NCBI GenBank assembly: GCA_000403275.2 | Contig: KE159598.1 | Span: forward strand, 679,236-743,235 | Source of the DNA: Lachnospiraceae bacterium 28-4 | GTDB lineage: Bacteria > Bacillota > Clostridia > Lachnospirales > Lachnospiraceae | Length of the DNA stretch: 64,000 bases | Reading direction: 5' to 3' | Shown here: in pieces, positions 1 to 7,635 of the stretch | Layout: each line of letters opens with the position of its first letter | Numbering within the stretch: the first letter of the stretch is position 1 | Notes under the pieces: model-generated | Seen by the model: the letters and a program-made list of their open reading frames with translations, nothing else | What the model was told of the DNA's origin: nothing | Databases searched by the model: none | Program-made: the position numbers and the translations under genes

Positions 1-88
1 CCCATAAGAGAGTCGGCGATAGGCTGCCGGAATGCTTATGGCTGAGAAATACATTTACTTAGATATTTTACAGAGAGGGGCTTGTAAA

Positions 89-132
89 TTTGAGTCAAAC
101 GGGTATATTTAGATTAAACAAATCAGTCAAAC
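89..132. promoter_or_regulatory. possible TetR operator repeats upstream of the exporter operon
   Basis: An 11-bp palindrome TTTGAGTCAAA lies at 89-99, and its half-site GTCAAAC (94-100) recurs at 126-132, about three helical turns away and just upstream of the regulator start. This is the usual place for an autoregulatory TetR operator. The repeats are seen; binding is inferred. Confidence 0.35.
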
Positions 133-154
133 CAAAATGGTTGGAGGTGGCAGA

Positions 155-775
155 ATGAGCGAAAGATTTCAAGAACTTTCGGAAGAAAAGCAGCTTGCTA
201 TTTTACGGGCAGCAACGGAAGTTTTTGCAAAATATGAATATAAAAAAGCATCTACCGATCTGATTGCTTCTAAAGCCGGCGTTTCTAAGGGACTGCTTTT
301 TTATTATTTTCATAACAAAAAAGACTTGTATTTGACAGTATATGAGTATGTAAGGAAAATAGTTACGGAGGGAGTCGCTGATCCCGGGCTTTTTGAAATT
401 ACGGACTTTTTTGAGCTTATCACTTACGCTACTATGAAAAAAATCGAAATACTGGCGGAAAATCCATATATTGTAGAGTTTTCAGTGCGCTCTTTCTATT
501 CCGATAAAGAAGAAATCTCCGATGATTTGAAGATGAAAACTACGGAGGGCATAGAGCAGAATTATAAGCAATATTTCAGTAAAATAGATTTCAATAAATT
601 TAAACAAAATGTAGATCCATCGGAAATATTCAAAATGATGTATTGGATCGTTGACGGTTATATCCATGAGCAGCAAATGAAAAATGCACCGCTATGTTTA
701 GATACCATCAGCAAAGCATTTGCAAATTGGACTGAAATGTTTAAACAAATTGCATATAAGGAGGAGTATTTATGA
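155..775 (+). CDS. TetR/AcrR family transcriptional regulator
   Basis: A 206-residue TetR-type repressor. The N-terminal DNA-binding domain has the family pattern (residues about 15-60: AILRAATEVFAKY, then a helix-turn-helix ending GLLFYYFHNKKDLY). The rest is a helical ligand and dimer domain with no recognisable ligand signature. The ATG at 155 is preferred to the in-frame ATG at 137 because GGAGGTGG (143-150) lies between them at proper spacing for 155. The stop overlaps the start of the ABC ATPase by 4 nt (ATGA), so this is the first gene of a regulator-exporter operon and probably represses it. The inducing compound cannot be read from the sequence. Confidence 0.9.
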   Translation: MSERFQELSEEKQLAILRAATEVFAKYEYKKASTDLIASKAGVSKGLLFYYFHNKKDLYLTVYEYVRKIVTEGVADPGLFEITDFFELITYATMKKIEILAENPYIVEFSVRSFYSDKEEISDDLKMKTTEGIEQNYKQYFSKIDFNKFKQNVDPSEIFKMMYWIVDGYIHEQQMKNAPLCLDTISKAFANWTEMFKQIAYKEEYL

Positions 776-1587
776 ACGCCATTCAAATCGAAAACCTTGT
801 ACGCGACTATGGAGGCGGAAAAGGCGTATTTGATCTGTCTTTCCATGTGAACCAGGGGGAAGCTTTTGGCTTCCTTGGCCCGAATGGAGCCGGAAAGACG
901 ACGACGATACGTCATTTGATGGGATTTTTAAAGCCGGAATCCGGCAAATGTACGATTGATGGTCTGGATTGCTGGAGCGAAAGGGATAAAGTACAGGCAA
1001 GACTTGGTTATATTCCCGGTGAAATCAGCTTTTTTGATGATATGTCGGGTACGGAGTTTTTGAAATTTATCGCAGAATATCGTAAGACCGGCGCGCGGAG
1101 CCGTCAGAAGGAACTGCTGGAACGCTTTGAATTAGATCCTAAAAGCAAAATTAAAAAAATGAGCAAAGGGATGAAGCAAAAGCTTGGAATTGTCGCCGCG
1201 TTTATGCACAACCCTGATATCCTCATTTTGGATGAACCGACCAGCGGGCTTGATCCGTTAATGCAAAGCAGGTTTGTCCACTTAGTTGCGGAAGAAAAGA
1301 AAAATGGCAAAACGGTTTTGATGTCAAGCCATATGTTTGAAGAAGTGGAACGTACTTGCGACCGTATCGGCATTATACGGGAAGGCAGGATGATCGACGT
1401 TGATTCTGCCAAAAGGCTGCATGAACGGCATACCCGCAGTTATACGGTAACGCTTGAAGACGAAACTGCCGCCAAAGCGTTTGCTGTGGATTTTGGCGGT
1501 ATATGCTTTGGGGCAAAAGTGACTGTTACAACGAAACAAAGTCTGGAAGAAATTTTCATGAATTATTATGGAGGCAAAAATGATTAG
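772..1587 (+). CDS. ABC transporter ATP-binding protein (ABC-2 type exporter)
   Basis: A 271-residue nucleotide-binding subunit. Visible motifs are Walker A GPNGAGKTT (about residues 36-44), an ABC signature in the form SKGMKQK, Walker B ILILDEPTSGLDP, and a switch histidine in MSSHMFEE. The short C-terminal region after residue 210 is typical of drug or lantibiotic-type (BcrA-like) exporters. It overlaps the TetR gene upstream and runs into the permease start downstream, so the three are translationally coupled. It should energise the membrane protein encoded next. The substrate is unknown. Confidence 0.92.
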   Translation: MNAIQIENLVRDYGGGKGVFDLSFHVNQGEAFGFLGPNGAGKTTTIRHLMGFLKPESGKCTIDGLDCWSERDKVQARLGYIPGEISFFDDMSGTEFLKFIAEYRKTGARSRQKELLERFELDPKSKIKKMSKGMKQKLGIVAAFMHNPDILILDEPTSGLDPLMQSRFVHLVAEEKKNGKTVLMSSHMFEEVERTCDRIGIIREGRMIDVDSAKRLHERHTRSYTVTLEDETAAKAFAVDFGGICFGAKVTVTTKQSLEEIFMNYYGGKND

Positions 1588-2380
1588 TATGGCGCTATAT
1601 AAACGTGAAATGAAAGGAAGCATAAAGCTGCTTATAATTTTTGGCGCAATTATTACCCTGTACGTTTCCATTATCATCAATATGTATGACCCTCAAATGA
1701 TGAAAACATTGGACAGTTTTGTGGAAGCCATGCCGGAGCTGATGGCGTCCGTCGGTATGAAAGCAGCTGCTGTGAACCTTTTGGGATTTATGGTATCTTA
1801 TCTCTATGGATTTATACTGCTGATTTTCCCGATGCTGTTCTGCATATTGCGCGGAAATGCCCTTATTGCAAAATACGTGGATAAAGGCTCTATGGCTTCG
1901 TTGGTTGCCGCGCCTGTGAAACGTAGTGTCATCGCATTTACACAGATGAAAGTGCTCGTAAGCGGGACTTTTCTGCTCGTTTTTTATGCAACGCTGGTAG
2001 AATTGATTTGCGCCGGAAGTGGTTTTCCGGGAGAACTGGATATAACAACATTGCTTATACTGAACGGAGGGCTATTGTGTCTGCATTTGTTTATTGGAGG
2101 AATATGTTTTCTTTCTTCCTGCATATTTTCGGATACGAAATACAGCATTGCATTCGGAGCGGGGATTCCAGCGTTTATGTATGTATTGCAGATGCTTGCA
2201 AATGTTGGCGGGGATGCGGAAAAAGCAAAGTATTTTACCTTTTTTACTCTGTTCAATCCAGATGGCATCATTGCCGGCGAAGGCAGTGCGGTAGTTGGCA
2301 TATTTGTTCTTTTGGCAGGAGCCGTTCTTTTGTATGCATCGGGAATTATGGTGTTTGAAAGAAAAGATTTGCATATTTAA
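1580..2380 (+). CDS. ABC-2 type transporter permease
   Basis: A 266-residue integral membrane protein with about six hydrophobic segments (for example LLIIFGAIITLYVSIIINMY near the N-terminus and GIFVLLAGAVLLYASGIMVF at the end). It is the membrane partner of the preceding ATPase. An upstream in-frame ATG at 1568 exists, but GGAGG at 1570-1574 sits just inside it and is well placed for the ATG at 1580. The start lies within the last codons of the ATPase gene. The fold fits the ABC-2 family; no substrate-specific motif was seen. Confidence 0.88.
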   Translation: MISMALYKREMKGSIKLLIIFGAIITLYVSIIINMYDPQMMKTLDSFVEAMPELMASVGMKAAAVNLLGFMVSYLYGFILLIFPMLFCILRGNALIAKYVDKGSMASLVAAPVKRSVIAFTQMKVLVSGTFLLVFYATLVELICAGSGFPGELDITTLLILNGGLLCLHLFIGGICFLSSCIFSDTKYSIAFGAGIPAFMYVLQMLANVGGDAEKAKYFTFFTLFNPDGIIAGEGSAVVGIFVLLAGAVLLYASGIMVFERKDLHI

Positions 2381-2445
2381 GTATGGCTGGGACAGGACGG
2401 AAAAAGTCATCCTTACCGAAATTCATTCCTATTGTGCAAAAATAA

Positions 2446-2454
2446 TGTTATAAT
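2446..2454 (+). promoter_or_regulatory. extended -10 promoter for ispF
   Basis: TG-N-TATAAT at 2446-2454, 35 nt before the ispF start codon, with no good -35 box. It separates ispF from the exporter operon. Confidence 0.5.
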
Positions 2455-2488
2455 CTTTAAAATAATAGAGTATAGAAAGGGAAAAATA

Positions 2489-3031
2489 ATGAGAATAGGA
2501 ACAGGGTATGATGTGCATAGATTGACGGCAGGAAGAGATCTGGTGATCGGAGGGGTCAGAATACCTTATGAAAAAGGACTGCTCGGCCATTCCGATGCGG
2601 ATGTGCTGCTGCACGCTATTATGGATGCGTTGCTTGGTGCGGCGGCTCTCGGCGATATCGGCAAGCATTTTCCGGACACGGATATGGCTTATCAGGGGAT
2701 ATCATCGGTAAAACTGCTGGAACATGTAAGAGAGTTGTTAGAAGAGCAATGCTTTTTGATTGAAAATATCGATGCGACCATTATCGCACAGGCGCCGAAG
2801 ATGCGTCCGCATATTGATACGATGAGGGAGAATATTGCAAAGGCGCTGGAGATTGAGATATCTCAGGTGAATATAAAAGCTACGACGGAAGAGGGGCTTG
2901 GATTTACCGGAAGAGGGGAAGGGATTTCTGCTCAGGCGGTCTGTTTGTTGACCAGTCCGGTTAATTATTATACGGAAGATGTGACGGATCAGGGCAAATG
3001 CGCAGGATGCGGAGGATGCCCGAAAAAGTAA
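2489..3031 (+). CDS. ispF: 2-C-methyl-D-erythritol 2,4-cyclodiphosphate synthase with Cys-rich tail
   Basis: IspF cyclises CDP-methylerythritol 2-phosphate in the MEP pathway of isoprenoid synthesis. The N-terminus [12 protein letters not shown] with D8 and H10, and [17 protein letters not shown] with H42, gives the zinc site; the C-terminal core [16 protein letters not shown] is also typical. The start at 2489 fits the family N-terminus; the ORF extends upstream to 2432 without homologous sequence. The protein is 180 residues, about 20 more than usual. The extra tail ends in [11 protein letters not shown], with three cysteines spaced CxxCxxC, which looks like a metal or redox site. It is followed after 16 nt by the GNAT gene. 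Confidence 0.95.
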   Translation: MRIGTGYDVHRLTAGRDLVIGGVRIPYEKGLLGHSDADVLLHAIMDALLGAAALGDIGKHFPDTDMAYQGISSVKLLEHVRELLEEQCFLIENIDATIIAQAPKMRPHIDTMRENIAKALEIEISQVNIKATTEEGLGFTGRGEGISAQAVCLLTSPVNYYTEDVTDQGKCAGCGGCPKK

Positions 3032-3047
3032 GAAAAGGGAACGGGAA

Positions 3048-4154
3048 ATGGAAGAGATGATTAAGATCGAGGAACTGGAAGGGGAGGACTGCCTGAAACT
3101 GCGGGATCTCTGGGAAGAGGTGTTTTGGGAGGATTCCCAGGCATTTACGGATTACTATTTCCAGGAAAAAGCGGTGCGCAACCATGCTTTTGCATTGAAA
3201 AACGGACAGGAATATGTTGCGATGCTCTATTTGTCCCCTTATCCGGTGATGCTTCGGGCAGGGAAGCAATTCGTATGCCGGGAGATCAATTATATAGTAG
3301 GGGTGGCTACAAAAAAAGAATACCGCCACAGAGGTTATATGGACAGGCTTTTAAAGGAAGCGCTTGCTTTTATAAGAGCCAAAGGTCAGCCGTTTGTTTT
3401 TCTGATGCCCGCAGATCCCCGGATTTATATGCCCTACCAGTTCACATATATTTATGACCGAGGGATTTACCGGATGAGAGCAGAAAATAACTCCCCGGAG
3501 ATCCGGTCCCTGACAGAAGAGGAATTCCATATTTTGTCGGACTGCGCTTCTTCTTTTCTCAAAGAAGATTGTGATGTTTTTATCCGAAGGGACAGTTTGT
3601 ACTATCGGGGAATGGAAAAAGAACTGCGGGTTCAGAACGGGGGAATTTGTTTCAGGGCTGGTACCGGCAAAGAGGCGGAAGGTTATTTTTTTTATACGGA
3701 AGAAGAGGGCAAAGGGGAAATCTTAGAGGCTGTGCTGCCAAAAGGGGACGGGGAATGGAGCATATATAATTCAGGAAAGAAAGAACCGGCAATTATGGGA
3801 AGGATTGTGGACGTAAAATCCATGCTTTCTTTGATGCGCGCGAAAAAGGAAGAGATTTTCTGGTCTATGTTAATAAAAGATCCTATTTTCCCGGAAAACG
3901 AAGGGATTTGGAAATGCCGCGTAACTGTTGGCGAGGCTTTTATAAATAAGGAAGAAAAAGGTGTTTTGGACGGAGGCAAGCAGCCGGGATATGAATGTGA
4001 GGCGGGAATTGAGCAGCTTACCGCATGGGTATTCGGATATAAAGAAGCAGAAGAGAGCTTTCGTTTTTCCGATAAGGAGGACAGAGAGGCGACCATATGC
4101 AAATTGAGAGGAATCCGGCGGCTTTGCCGTGTTTTTATTAATGAAATCGTATGA
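3048..4154 (+). CDS. GNAT family N-acetyltransferase (Eis-like architecture)
   Basis: A 368-residue protein with an N-terminal GNAT domain. The acetyl-CoA-binding segment is VATKKEYRHRGYMDRLLKEAL (about residues 87-107), with the pyrophosphate-loop pattern RHRGYM. A second, weaker region follows and then a C-terminal part from about residue 250 (GRIVDVKSMLSLM...), resembling the sterol-carrier-like domain that ends Eis-type acetyltransferases. The acceptor substrate is unknown. It follows ispF closely and is probably co-transcribed. Confidence 0.8.
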   Translation: MEEMIKIEELEGEDCLKLRDLWEEVFWEDSQAFTDYYFQEKAVRNHAFALKNGQEYVAMLYLSPYPVMLRAGKQFVCREINYIVGVATKKEYRHRGYMDRLLKEALAFIRAKGQPFVFLMPADPRIYMPYQFTYIYDRGIYRMRAENNSPEIRSLTEEEFHILSDCASSFLKEDCDVFIRRDSLYYRGMEKELRVQNGGICFRAGTGKEAEGYFFYTEEEGKGEILEAVLPKGDGEWSIYNSGKKEPAIMGRIVDVKSMLSLMRAKKEEIFWSMLIKDPIFPENEGIWKCRVTVGEAFINKEEKGVLDGGKQPGYECEAGIEQLTAWVFGYKEAEESFRFSDKEDREATICKLRGIRRLCRVFINEIV

Positions 4155-4177
4155 AGAGAAAGGCATAGTTATTTAAT

Positions 4178-5443
4178 ATGGAAGAAAAGGAAAAAGCAAT
4201 TTTAGTAGGAGCGGATACCGGAGAAGATGAGAATTTTGAACGTTCCATGGAAGAACTGGGAGAACTGGCAAGGGCTTGCGGTATGTCGGTGGAGGGAACG
4301 GTAACGCAAAAGATGGACAGTATCAACAAGGCATTTTATATAGGCACAGGAAAAGTGCAGGAAGTAAGGGAATATGCGGAAGCACTGGAAGCCGATATTA
4401 TTCTGTTCGACAATTCGCTGACGCCTTCCCAGTTGCGGAATTTGCAAAAAGAGACGGGAAAGCCGGTGATGGACCGGACAGCGGTGATTCTTGATATTTT
4501 TTCCAATAGGGCCAGGACAAGGGAGGCAAAGCTTCAGGTGGAAACGGCGAGGCTTCAATATTTGATGTCCCGGCTTGTCGGCATGCATGACGCGTTGACG
4601 AGACAGGGCGGAGCCAGCGGAAGCATGAGCAGTAAGGGAGCCGGGGAAAAGAAACTGGAGCTGGACAGGCGGAAGATAGAAAAAAGGCTGGCCCAGCTGC
4701 GCCGCGAACTGGAAGAAGTGGAGAAAGAACGCGAGAACCAGAGCAAACGGAGGGCGGGGTCAAGGATACCGAAAGTTTCTTTGGTAGGATATACGAATGC
4801 CGGAAAATCCACTTTGATGAACGCCATGATCGATAGATATATGCAGGATGAAGAAAAGAAAGTTCTGGAAAAGGACATGCTTTTTGCCACATTGGACACA
4901 ACAGTAAGAAATATCGATATGGGAAACCGGCGGGAGATACTATTGGCCGATACGGTAGGATTTATCCATAAACTTCCGCATGGGCTGGTCAAGGCATTCC
5001 GTTCCACGCTGGAAGAGGTGAAGAACGCGGATCTGCTTCTTTATGTCGTCGATTATTCCGACCAGGAATATCAGCAGCAGATCAAAGTGACGGAAAAAAC
5101 GCTTCTGGAAATTGGTGCAGCGGATATTCCGGTTATTTATGTTTATAATAAAGCGGATCTTTGCGATATGGAACAAATTCCAAGGGTTATGAATGATAAA
5201 ATCTATATGTCAGCCAGAACGTCCCAGGGATTGGAAGAGCTTGCGCAGATGATTGTGGAAAAAGTATATGCCGATTATGTGCAGACGGAATTTTTGTTTC
5301 CTTATAACAGGGGAGGGGAGACGGCTTATTTTATGGATCATGCGCAGGTGCTGGAACAGGAATATATGGAAAACGGAATCCGCTTGAAAGTAAATTGCCA
5401 TCGGGCCGACATAGGAAAATATGAAGAATTTCTGGTAAAGTAA
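4178..5443 (+). CDS. hflX: ribosome-associated GTPase HflX
   Basis: A 421-residue GTPase of the HflX family, which binds the 50S subunit and rescues stalled ribosomes under stress. The N-terminal domain carries the family signature (DNSLTPSQLRNLQKE, then VMDRTAVILDIFSNRA). A coiled-coil linker rich in Glu, Lys and Arg follows at about residues 158-192. The G domain has the P-loop GYTNAGKST, DTVGFIHKLPHGLV and YNKAD (NKxD). A short C-terminal domain closes it. The length is normal for Firmicutes. It lies 23 nt after the GNAT gene. Confidence 0.96.
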   Translation: MEEKEKAILVGADTGEDENFERSMEELGELARACGMSVEGTVTQKMDSINKAFYIGTGKVQEVREYAEALEADIILFDNSLTPSQLRNLQKETGKPVMDRTAVILDIFSNRARTREAKLQVETARLQYLMSRLVGMHDALTRQGGASGSMSSKGAGEKKLELDRRKIEKRLAQLRRELEEVEKERENQSKRRAGSRIPKVSLVGYTNAGKSTLMNAMIDRYMQDEEKKVLEKDMLFATLDTTVRNIDMGNRREILLADTVGFIHKLPHGLVKAFRSTLEEVKNADLLLYVVDYSDQEYQQQIKVTEKTLLEIGAADIPVIYVYNKADLCDMEQIPRVMNDKIYMSARTSQGLEELAQMIVEKVYADYVQTEFLFPYNRGGETAYFMDHAQVLEQEYMENGIRLKVNCHRADIGKYEEFLVK

Positions 5444-5472
5444 AAGTTTATAAGAAAATTATTCCAAAAATA

Positions 5473-5501
5473 TTGCTATTTTGGGATAAAATTTGTATAA
5501 T
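5473..5501 (+). promoter_or_regulatory. sigma-A-like promoter for sigK
   Basis: TTGCTA (5473-5478), a 17-nt spacer and TATAAT (5496-5501), about 87 nt upstream of the sigma factor start. A sporulation-specific promoter could overlap, but no clear sigma-E motif was picked out. Confidence 0.5.
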
Positions 5502-5546
5502 ATATATAAATAGATTCGTTGATTGGGAAAGGCACTAGAAAGACAG

Positions 5547-5577
5547 CAAAGTCATAGAATATAATAAATTGACTTTG
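5547..5577 (+). promoter_or_regulatory. stem-loop abutting the sigK ribosome binding site
   Basis: CAAAGTCA (5547-5554) pairs with TGACTTTG (5570-5577), an 8-bp perfect stem with a 15-nt loop. The G-run that serves as Shine-Dalgarno (5577-5581) begins at its 3' foot. It could limit translation; this is inference. Confidence 0.4.
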
Positions 5578-5587
5578 GGGGCGCCTT

Positions 5588-6220
5588 TTGAAAACCTTTC
5601 AGAAACCTTTAACCGCAGAAGAAGAAGCCCGTTATATTCAGATGCTGCAAAAAGGAGGCAGTGAAAAAGCCAAGGAAGCAAGGGAGATTCTTATTGAACG
5701 CAACTTACGCCTGGTTGCCCACATTGCCAAGAAATACCAGAACGTGGACGAGGAAATGGAGGATCTGATATCGATAGGAACTATAGGGCTTATTAAAGCG
5801 GTTTCTTCTTTTGACTCCAGCAAGGGCAAGCTGAGTACCTATGCATCCAGATGCATAGACAATGAATTGCTGATGTTGCTGCGTTCCAAAAAGAAGACTT
5901 CGAAAGAAGTATCGCTCTATGAACCGATCGGCACAGACAAGGAGGGCAACGAGATCAACCTGCTGGATATTATAGAGTCGGAACAGGTTGATGTGATAGG
6001 CAGGATGGAGTTTGCCGTTAATTTAAAAAAACTTGGGAAGATTTTGCAGAATCTGGAGGAAAGGGAGAAAGAAATTATTTTTTTGCGGTATGGGCTTGCC
6101 ACAGGGAAGGAAGTTACGCAGAGGGAAATAGGGGAAAAACTTGGGATATCCCGCAGTTATGTATCGCGAATAGAAAAAAGGGCGCTGAACAAGTTAAGAA
6201 AAGGGTTTGAAAAAGAGTAA
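5588..6220 (+). CDS. sigK: RNA polymerase sporulation sigma factor SigK (no pro-sequence)
   Basis: A 210-residue sigma-70 family protein of the mother-cell SigK type. Region 2 reads LIERNLRLVAHIAKKYQN, EDLISIGTIGLIKAV and STYASRCIDNELLM; region 4 reads TQREIGEKLGISRSYVSRIEKRA. The conserved EPIGTDKEGNEINLLDI segment is characteristic. Translation appears to start at a TTG (5588) behind a G-run. An in-frame TGA at 5570-5572 means no hydrophobic pro-peptide is encoded, unlike Bacillus pro-SigK but as known for Clostridioides difficile. The gene is uninterrupted, with no skin-type element. It suggests the organism sporulates. Confidence 0.88.
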   Translation: MKTFQKPLTAEEEARYIQMLQKGGSEKAKEAREILIERNLRLVAHIAKKYQNVDEEMEDLISIGTIGLIKAVSSFDSSKGKLSTYASRCIDNELLMLLRSKKKTSKEVSLYEPIGTDKEGNEINLLDIIESEQVDVIGRMEFAVNLKKLGKILQNLEEREKEIIFLRYGLATGKEVTQREIGEKLGISRSYVSRIEKRALNKLRKGFEKE

Positions 6221-6245
6221 GGACGACAGATAAGGGAGGAGCAAT

Positions 6246-7499
6246 ATGCTTTTTGTCAAAACGGACAGATTAAAACAAGGAATGAGACTGGCGAGGCCGA
6301 TCTACAACAAAGACGGGGTTTTGCTTTATGAACGTAACTCCAAACTTACGGTACAGGGTATCCAGAGTATAAAGACGTTTGGTTTGCTGGGGCTGTTTAT
6401 ATTGGAGCCTGCGGAGCCGGTACCTCCGATGACTCAGGAAGACATTTTATTCGAGCGCTTTCAAACTATGACGGTATTTGCTCTGAGGGAAGAGTTGAAT
6501 AAGATAAAGCAGGATAAAAAGAAAGGCAATAAGCTCCATGTGATTGTGAATAATATTATGCACAGATATGGAAGCAAGGACAATAAGATCAATTTTATCC
6601 AGAATCTGCGCAGCAGAGAAGATTACATATATAAACACTCGTTAAATGTGGCTATTCTGGCCGCCATGATGTCCCATGTTCTGAACATAAAAAGGGAAGA
6701 CCAGATGAATATTATTACCGCAGCGCTGGTTCATGATGTCGGGAAGATGTCCATACCGCCCGCTGTGGCAAAAAAAGATAATTGGAATGAAGATGAACTG
6801 GAATTAGTCGCCACTTATGAACAGGCCGGTTATGAACTGATCGGCAATATATTTTACGGAGAACCTTCCGTGAAGAGGTTGTGCGTTCAGATGAACAAGG
6901 CCTTAAAAGGCGCAGAGGATATCCGTGGAAAACTCTCCCTGGGAGCCAAGGTTCTGATGGTGGCTGAGACTTACGATACGATGACAGCGATGCGGCTGAA
7001 TCTGCCGCCGGAGTCCGAAGTAGTGACGCTCAGGTATCTGCTGGATCGTTCGCAGATATATGATCCCGCCATTGTGGATGCGCTTGTTCAGTCCATCAAT
7101 ATTCTGATACCAGGAGTCAGCGTGGAATTGAGTACGAGGGAAAAGGCCATTGTTATTCGAAATAATGAGGATAATGTATTAAGGCCCATGGTATTAGGAT
7201 TTAAGGACAATAATATTATTGATTTGGAAGATAAAAATTATAAAGATATAGAAATTACGGATATTATGAAAACAATGGATAACCGTTATGTGATCGATAC
7301 TCAGACGCTGATCGACAATGGTTTCCATGTGCCGGTACCAAAAGAAGCGGAGATGCATATAGGAATCGCTCAGGAAGAAGCGCAGGAAGGTGCGGCAGCA
7401 GAAGCATATGAATTGAAAAAGTTTGATCCGGAAGACTTCGATAGGGAAGAGGAGAGCGAAGAAACAACGGACGAAACAGCGGATAAAATGACAGAATAA
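6246..7499 (+). CDS. HD-GYP-like domain protein with degenerate motifs
   Basis: A 417-residue cytoplasmic protein with an N-terminal DUF3391-like segment (MLFVKTDRLKQGMRLARPIY), a central HD domain and an acidic C-terminal tail. HD features are the histidine in YKHSLNVAILAAM and ALVHDVGKMSIP. The later metal histidines and the GYP signature of cyclic-di-GMP phosphodiesterases are not recognisable: the region after HDVGK reads ATYEQAGYELI and QMNKALKGAEDIRGK, and the usual vaDvyDal is VAETYDTM. It may therefore bind but not cleave cyclic-di-GMP, or act on another substrate. A strong RBS (GGGAGGAG) precedes the ATG, 25 nt after sigK. Confidence 0.75.
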   Translation: MLFVKTDRLKQGMRLARPIYNKDGVLLYERNSKLTVQGIQSIKTFGLLGLFILEPAEPVPPMTQEDILFERFQTMTVFALREELNKIKQDKKKGNKLHVIVNNIMHRYGSKDNKINFIQNLRSREDYIYKHSLNVAILAAMMSHVLNIKREDQMNIITAALVHDVGKMSIPPAVAKKDNWNEDELELVATYEQAGYELIGNIFYGEPSVKRLCVQMNKALKGAEDIRGKLSLGAKVLMVAETYDTMTAMRLNLPPESEVVTLRYLLDRSQIYDPAIVDALVQSINILIPGVSVELSTREKAIVIRNNEDNVLRPMVLGFKDNNIIDLEDKNYKDIEITDIMKTMDNRYVIDTQTLIDNGFHVPVPKEAEMHIGIAQEEAQEGAAAEAYELKKFDPEDFDREEESEETTDETADKMTE

Positions 7500-7524
7500 G
7501 CAATCGCCAATTATATTTCCAATT

Positions 7525-7547
7525 ACGGCCGGCATTCGTCCGGCCGT
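7525..7547 (+). other. GC-rich stem-loop upstream of yifB
   Basis: ACGGCCGG (7525-7532) pairs with CCGGCCGT (7540-7547) around a 7-nt loop. It lies between the HD-GYP gene and the YifB gene. No U-run follows, so it is either a weak terminator or an mRNA processing or stability structure. Confidence 0.4.
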
Positions 7548-7635
7548 ATGGAAATCTATCATTTCAACGGGAATTCTCCCGATATTTTTCACAAAAACAA
7601 AACGGAAAATCAGAACCAAAATTAGGAGGATGGTC

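Noticed and set aside
5444-5587. Remnant of a pro-SigK coding region or skin-type junction
   Set aside because: In-frame stop at 5570-5572 and no hydrophobic stretch upstream in that frame.
7525-7547. Rho-independent terminator before yifB
   Set aside because: The stem is strong but no U-run follows, so it is listed only as a stem-loop.
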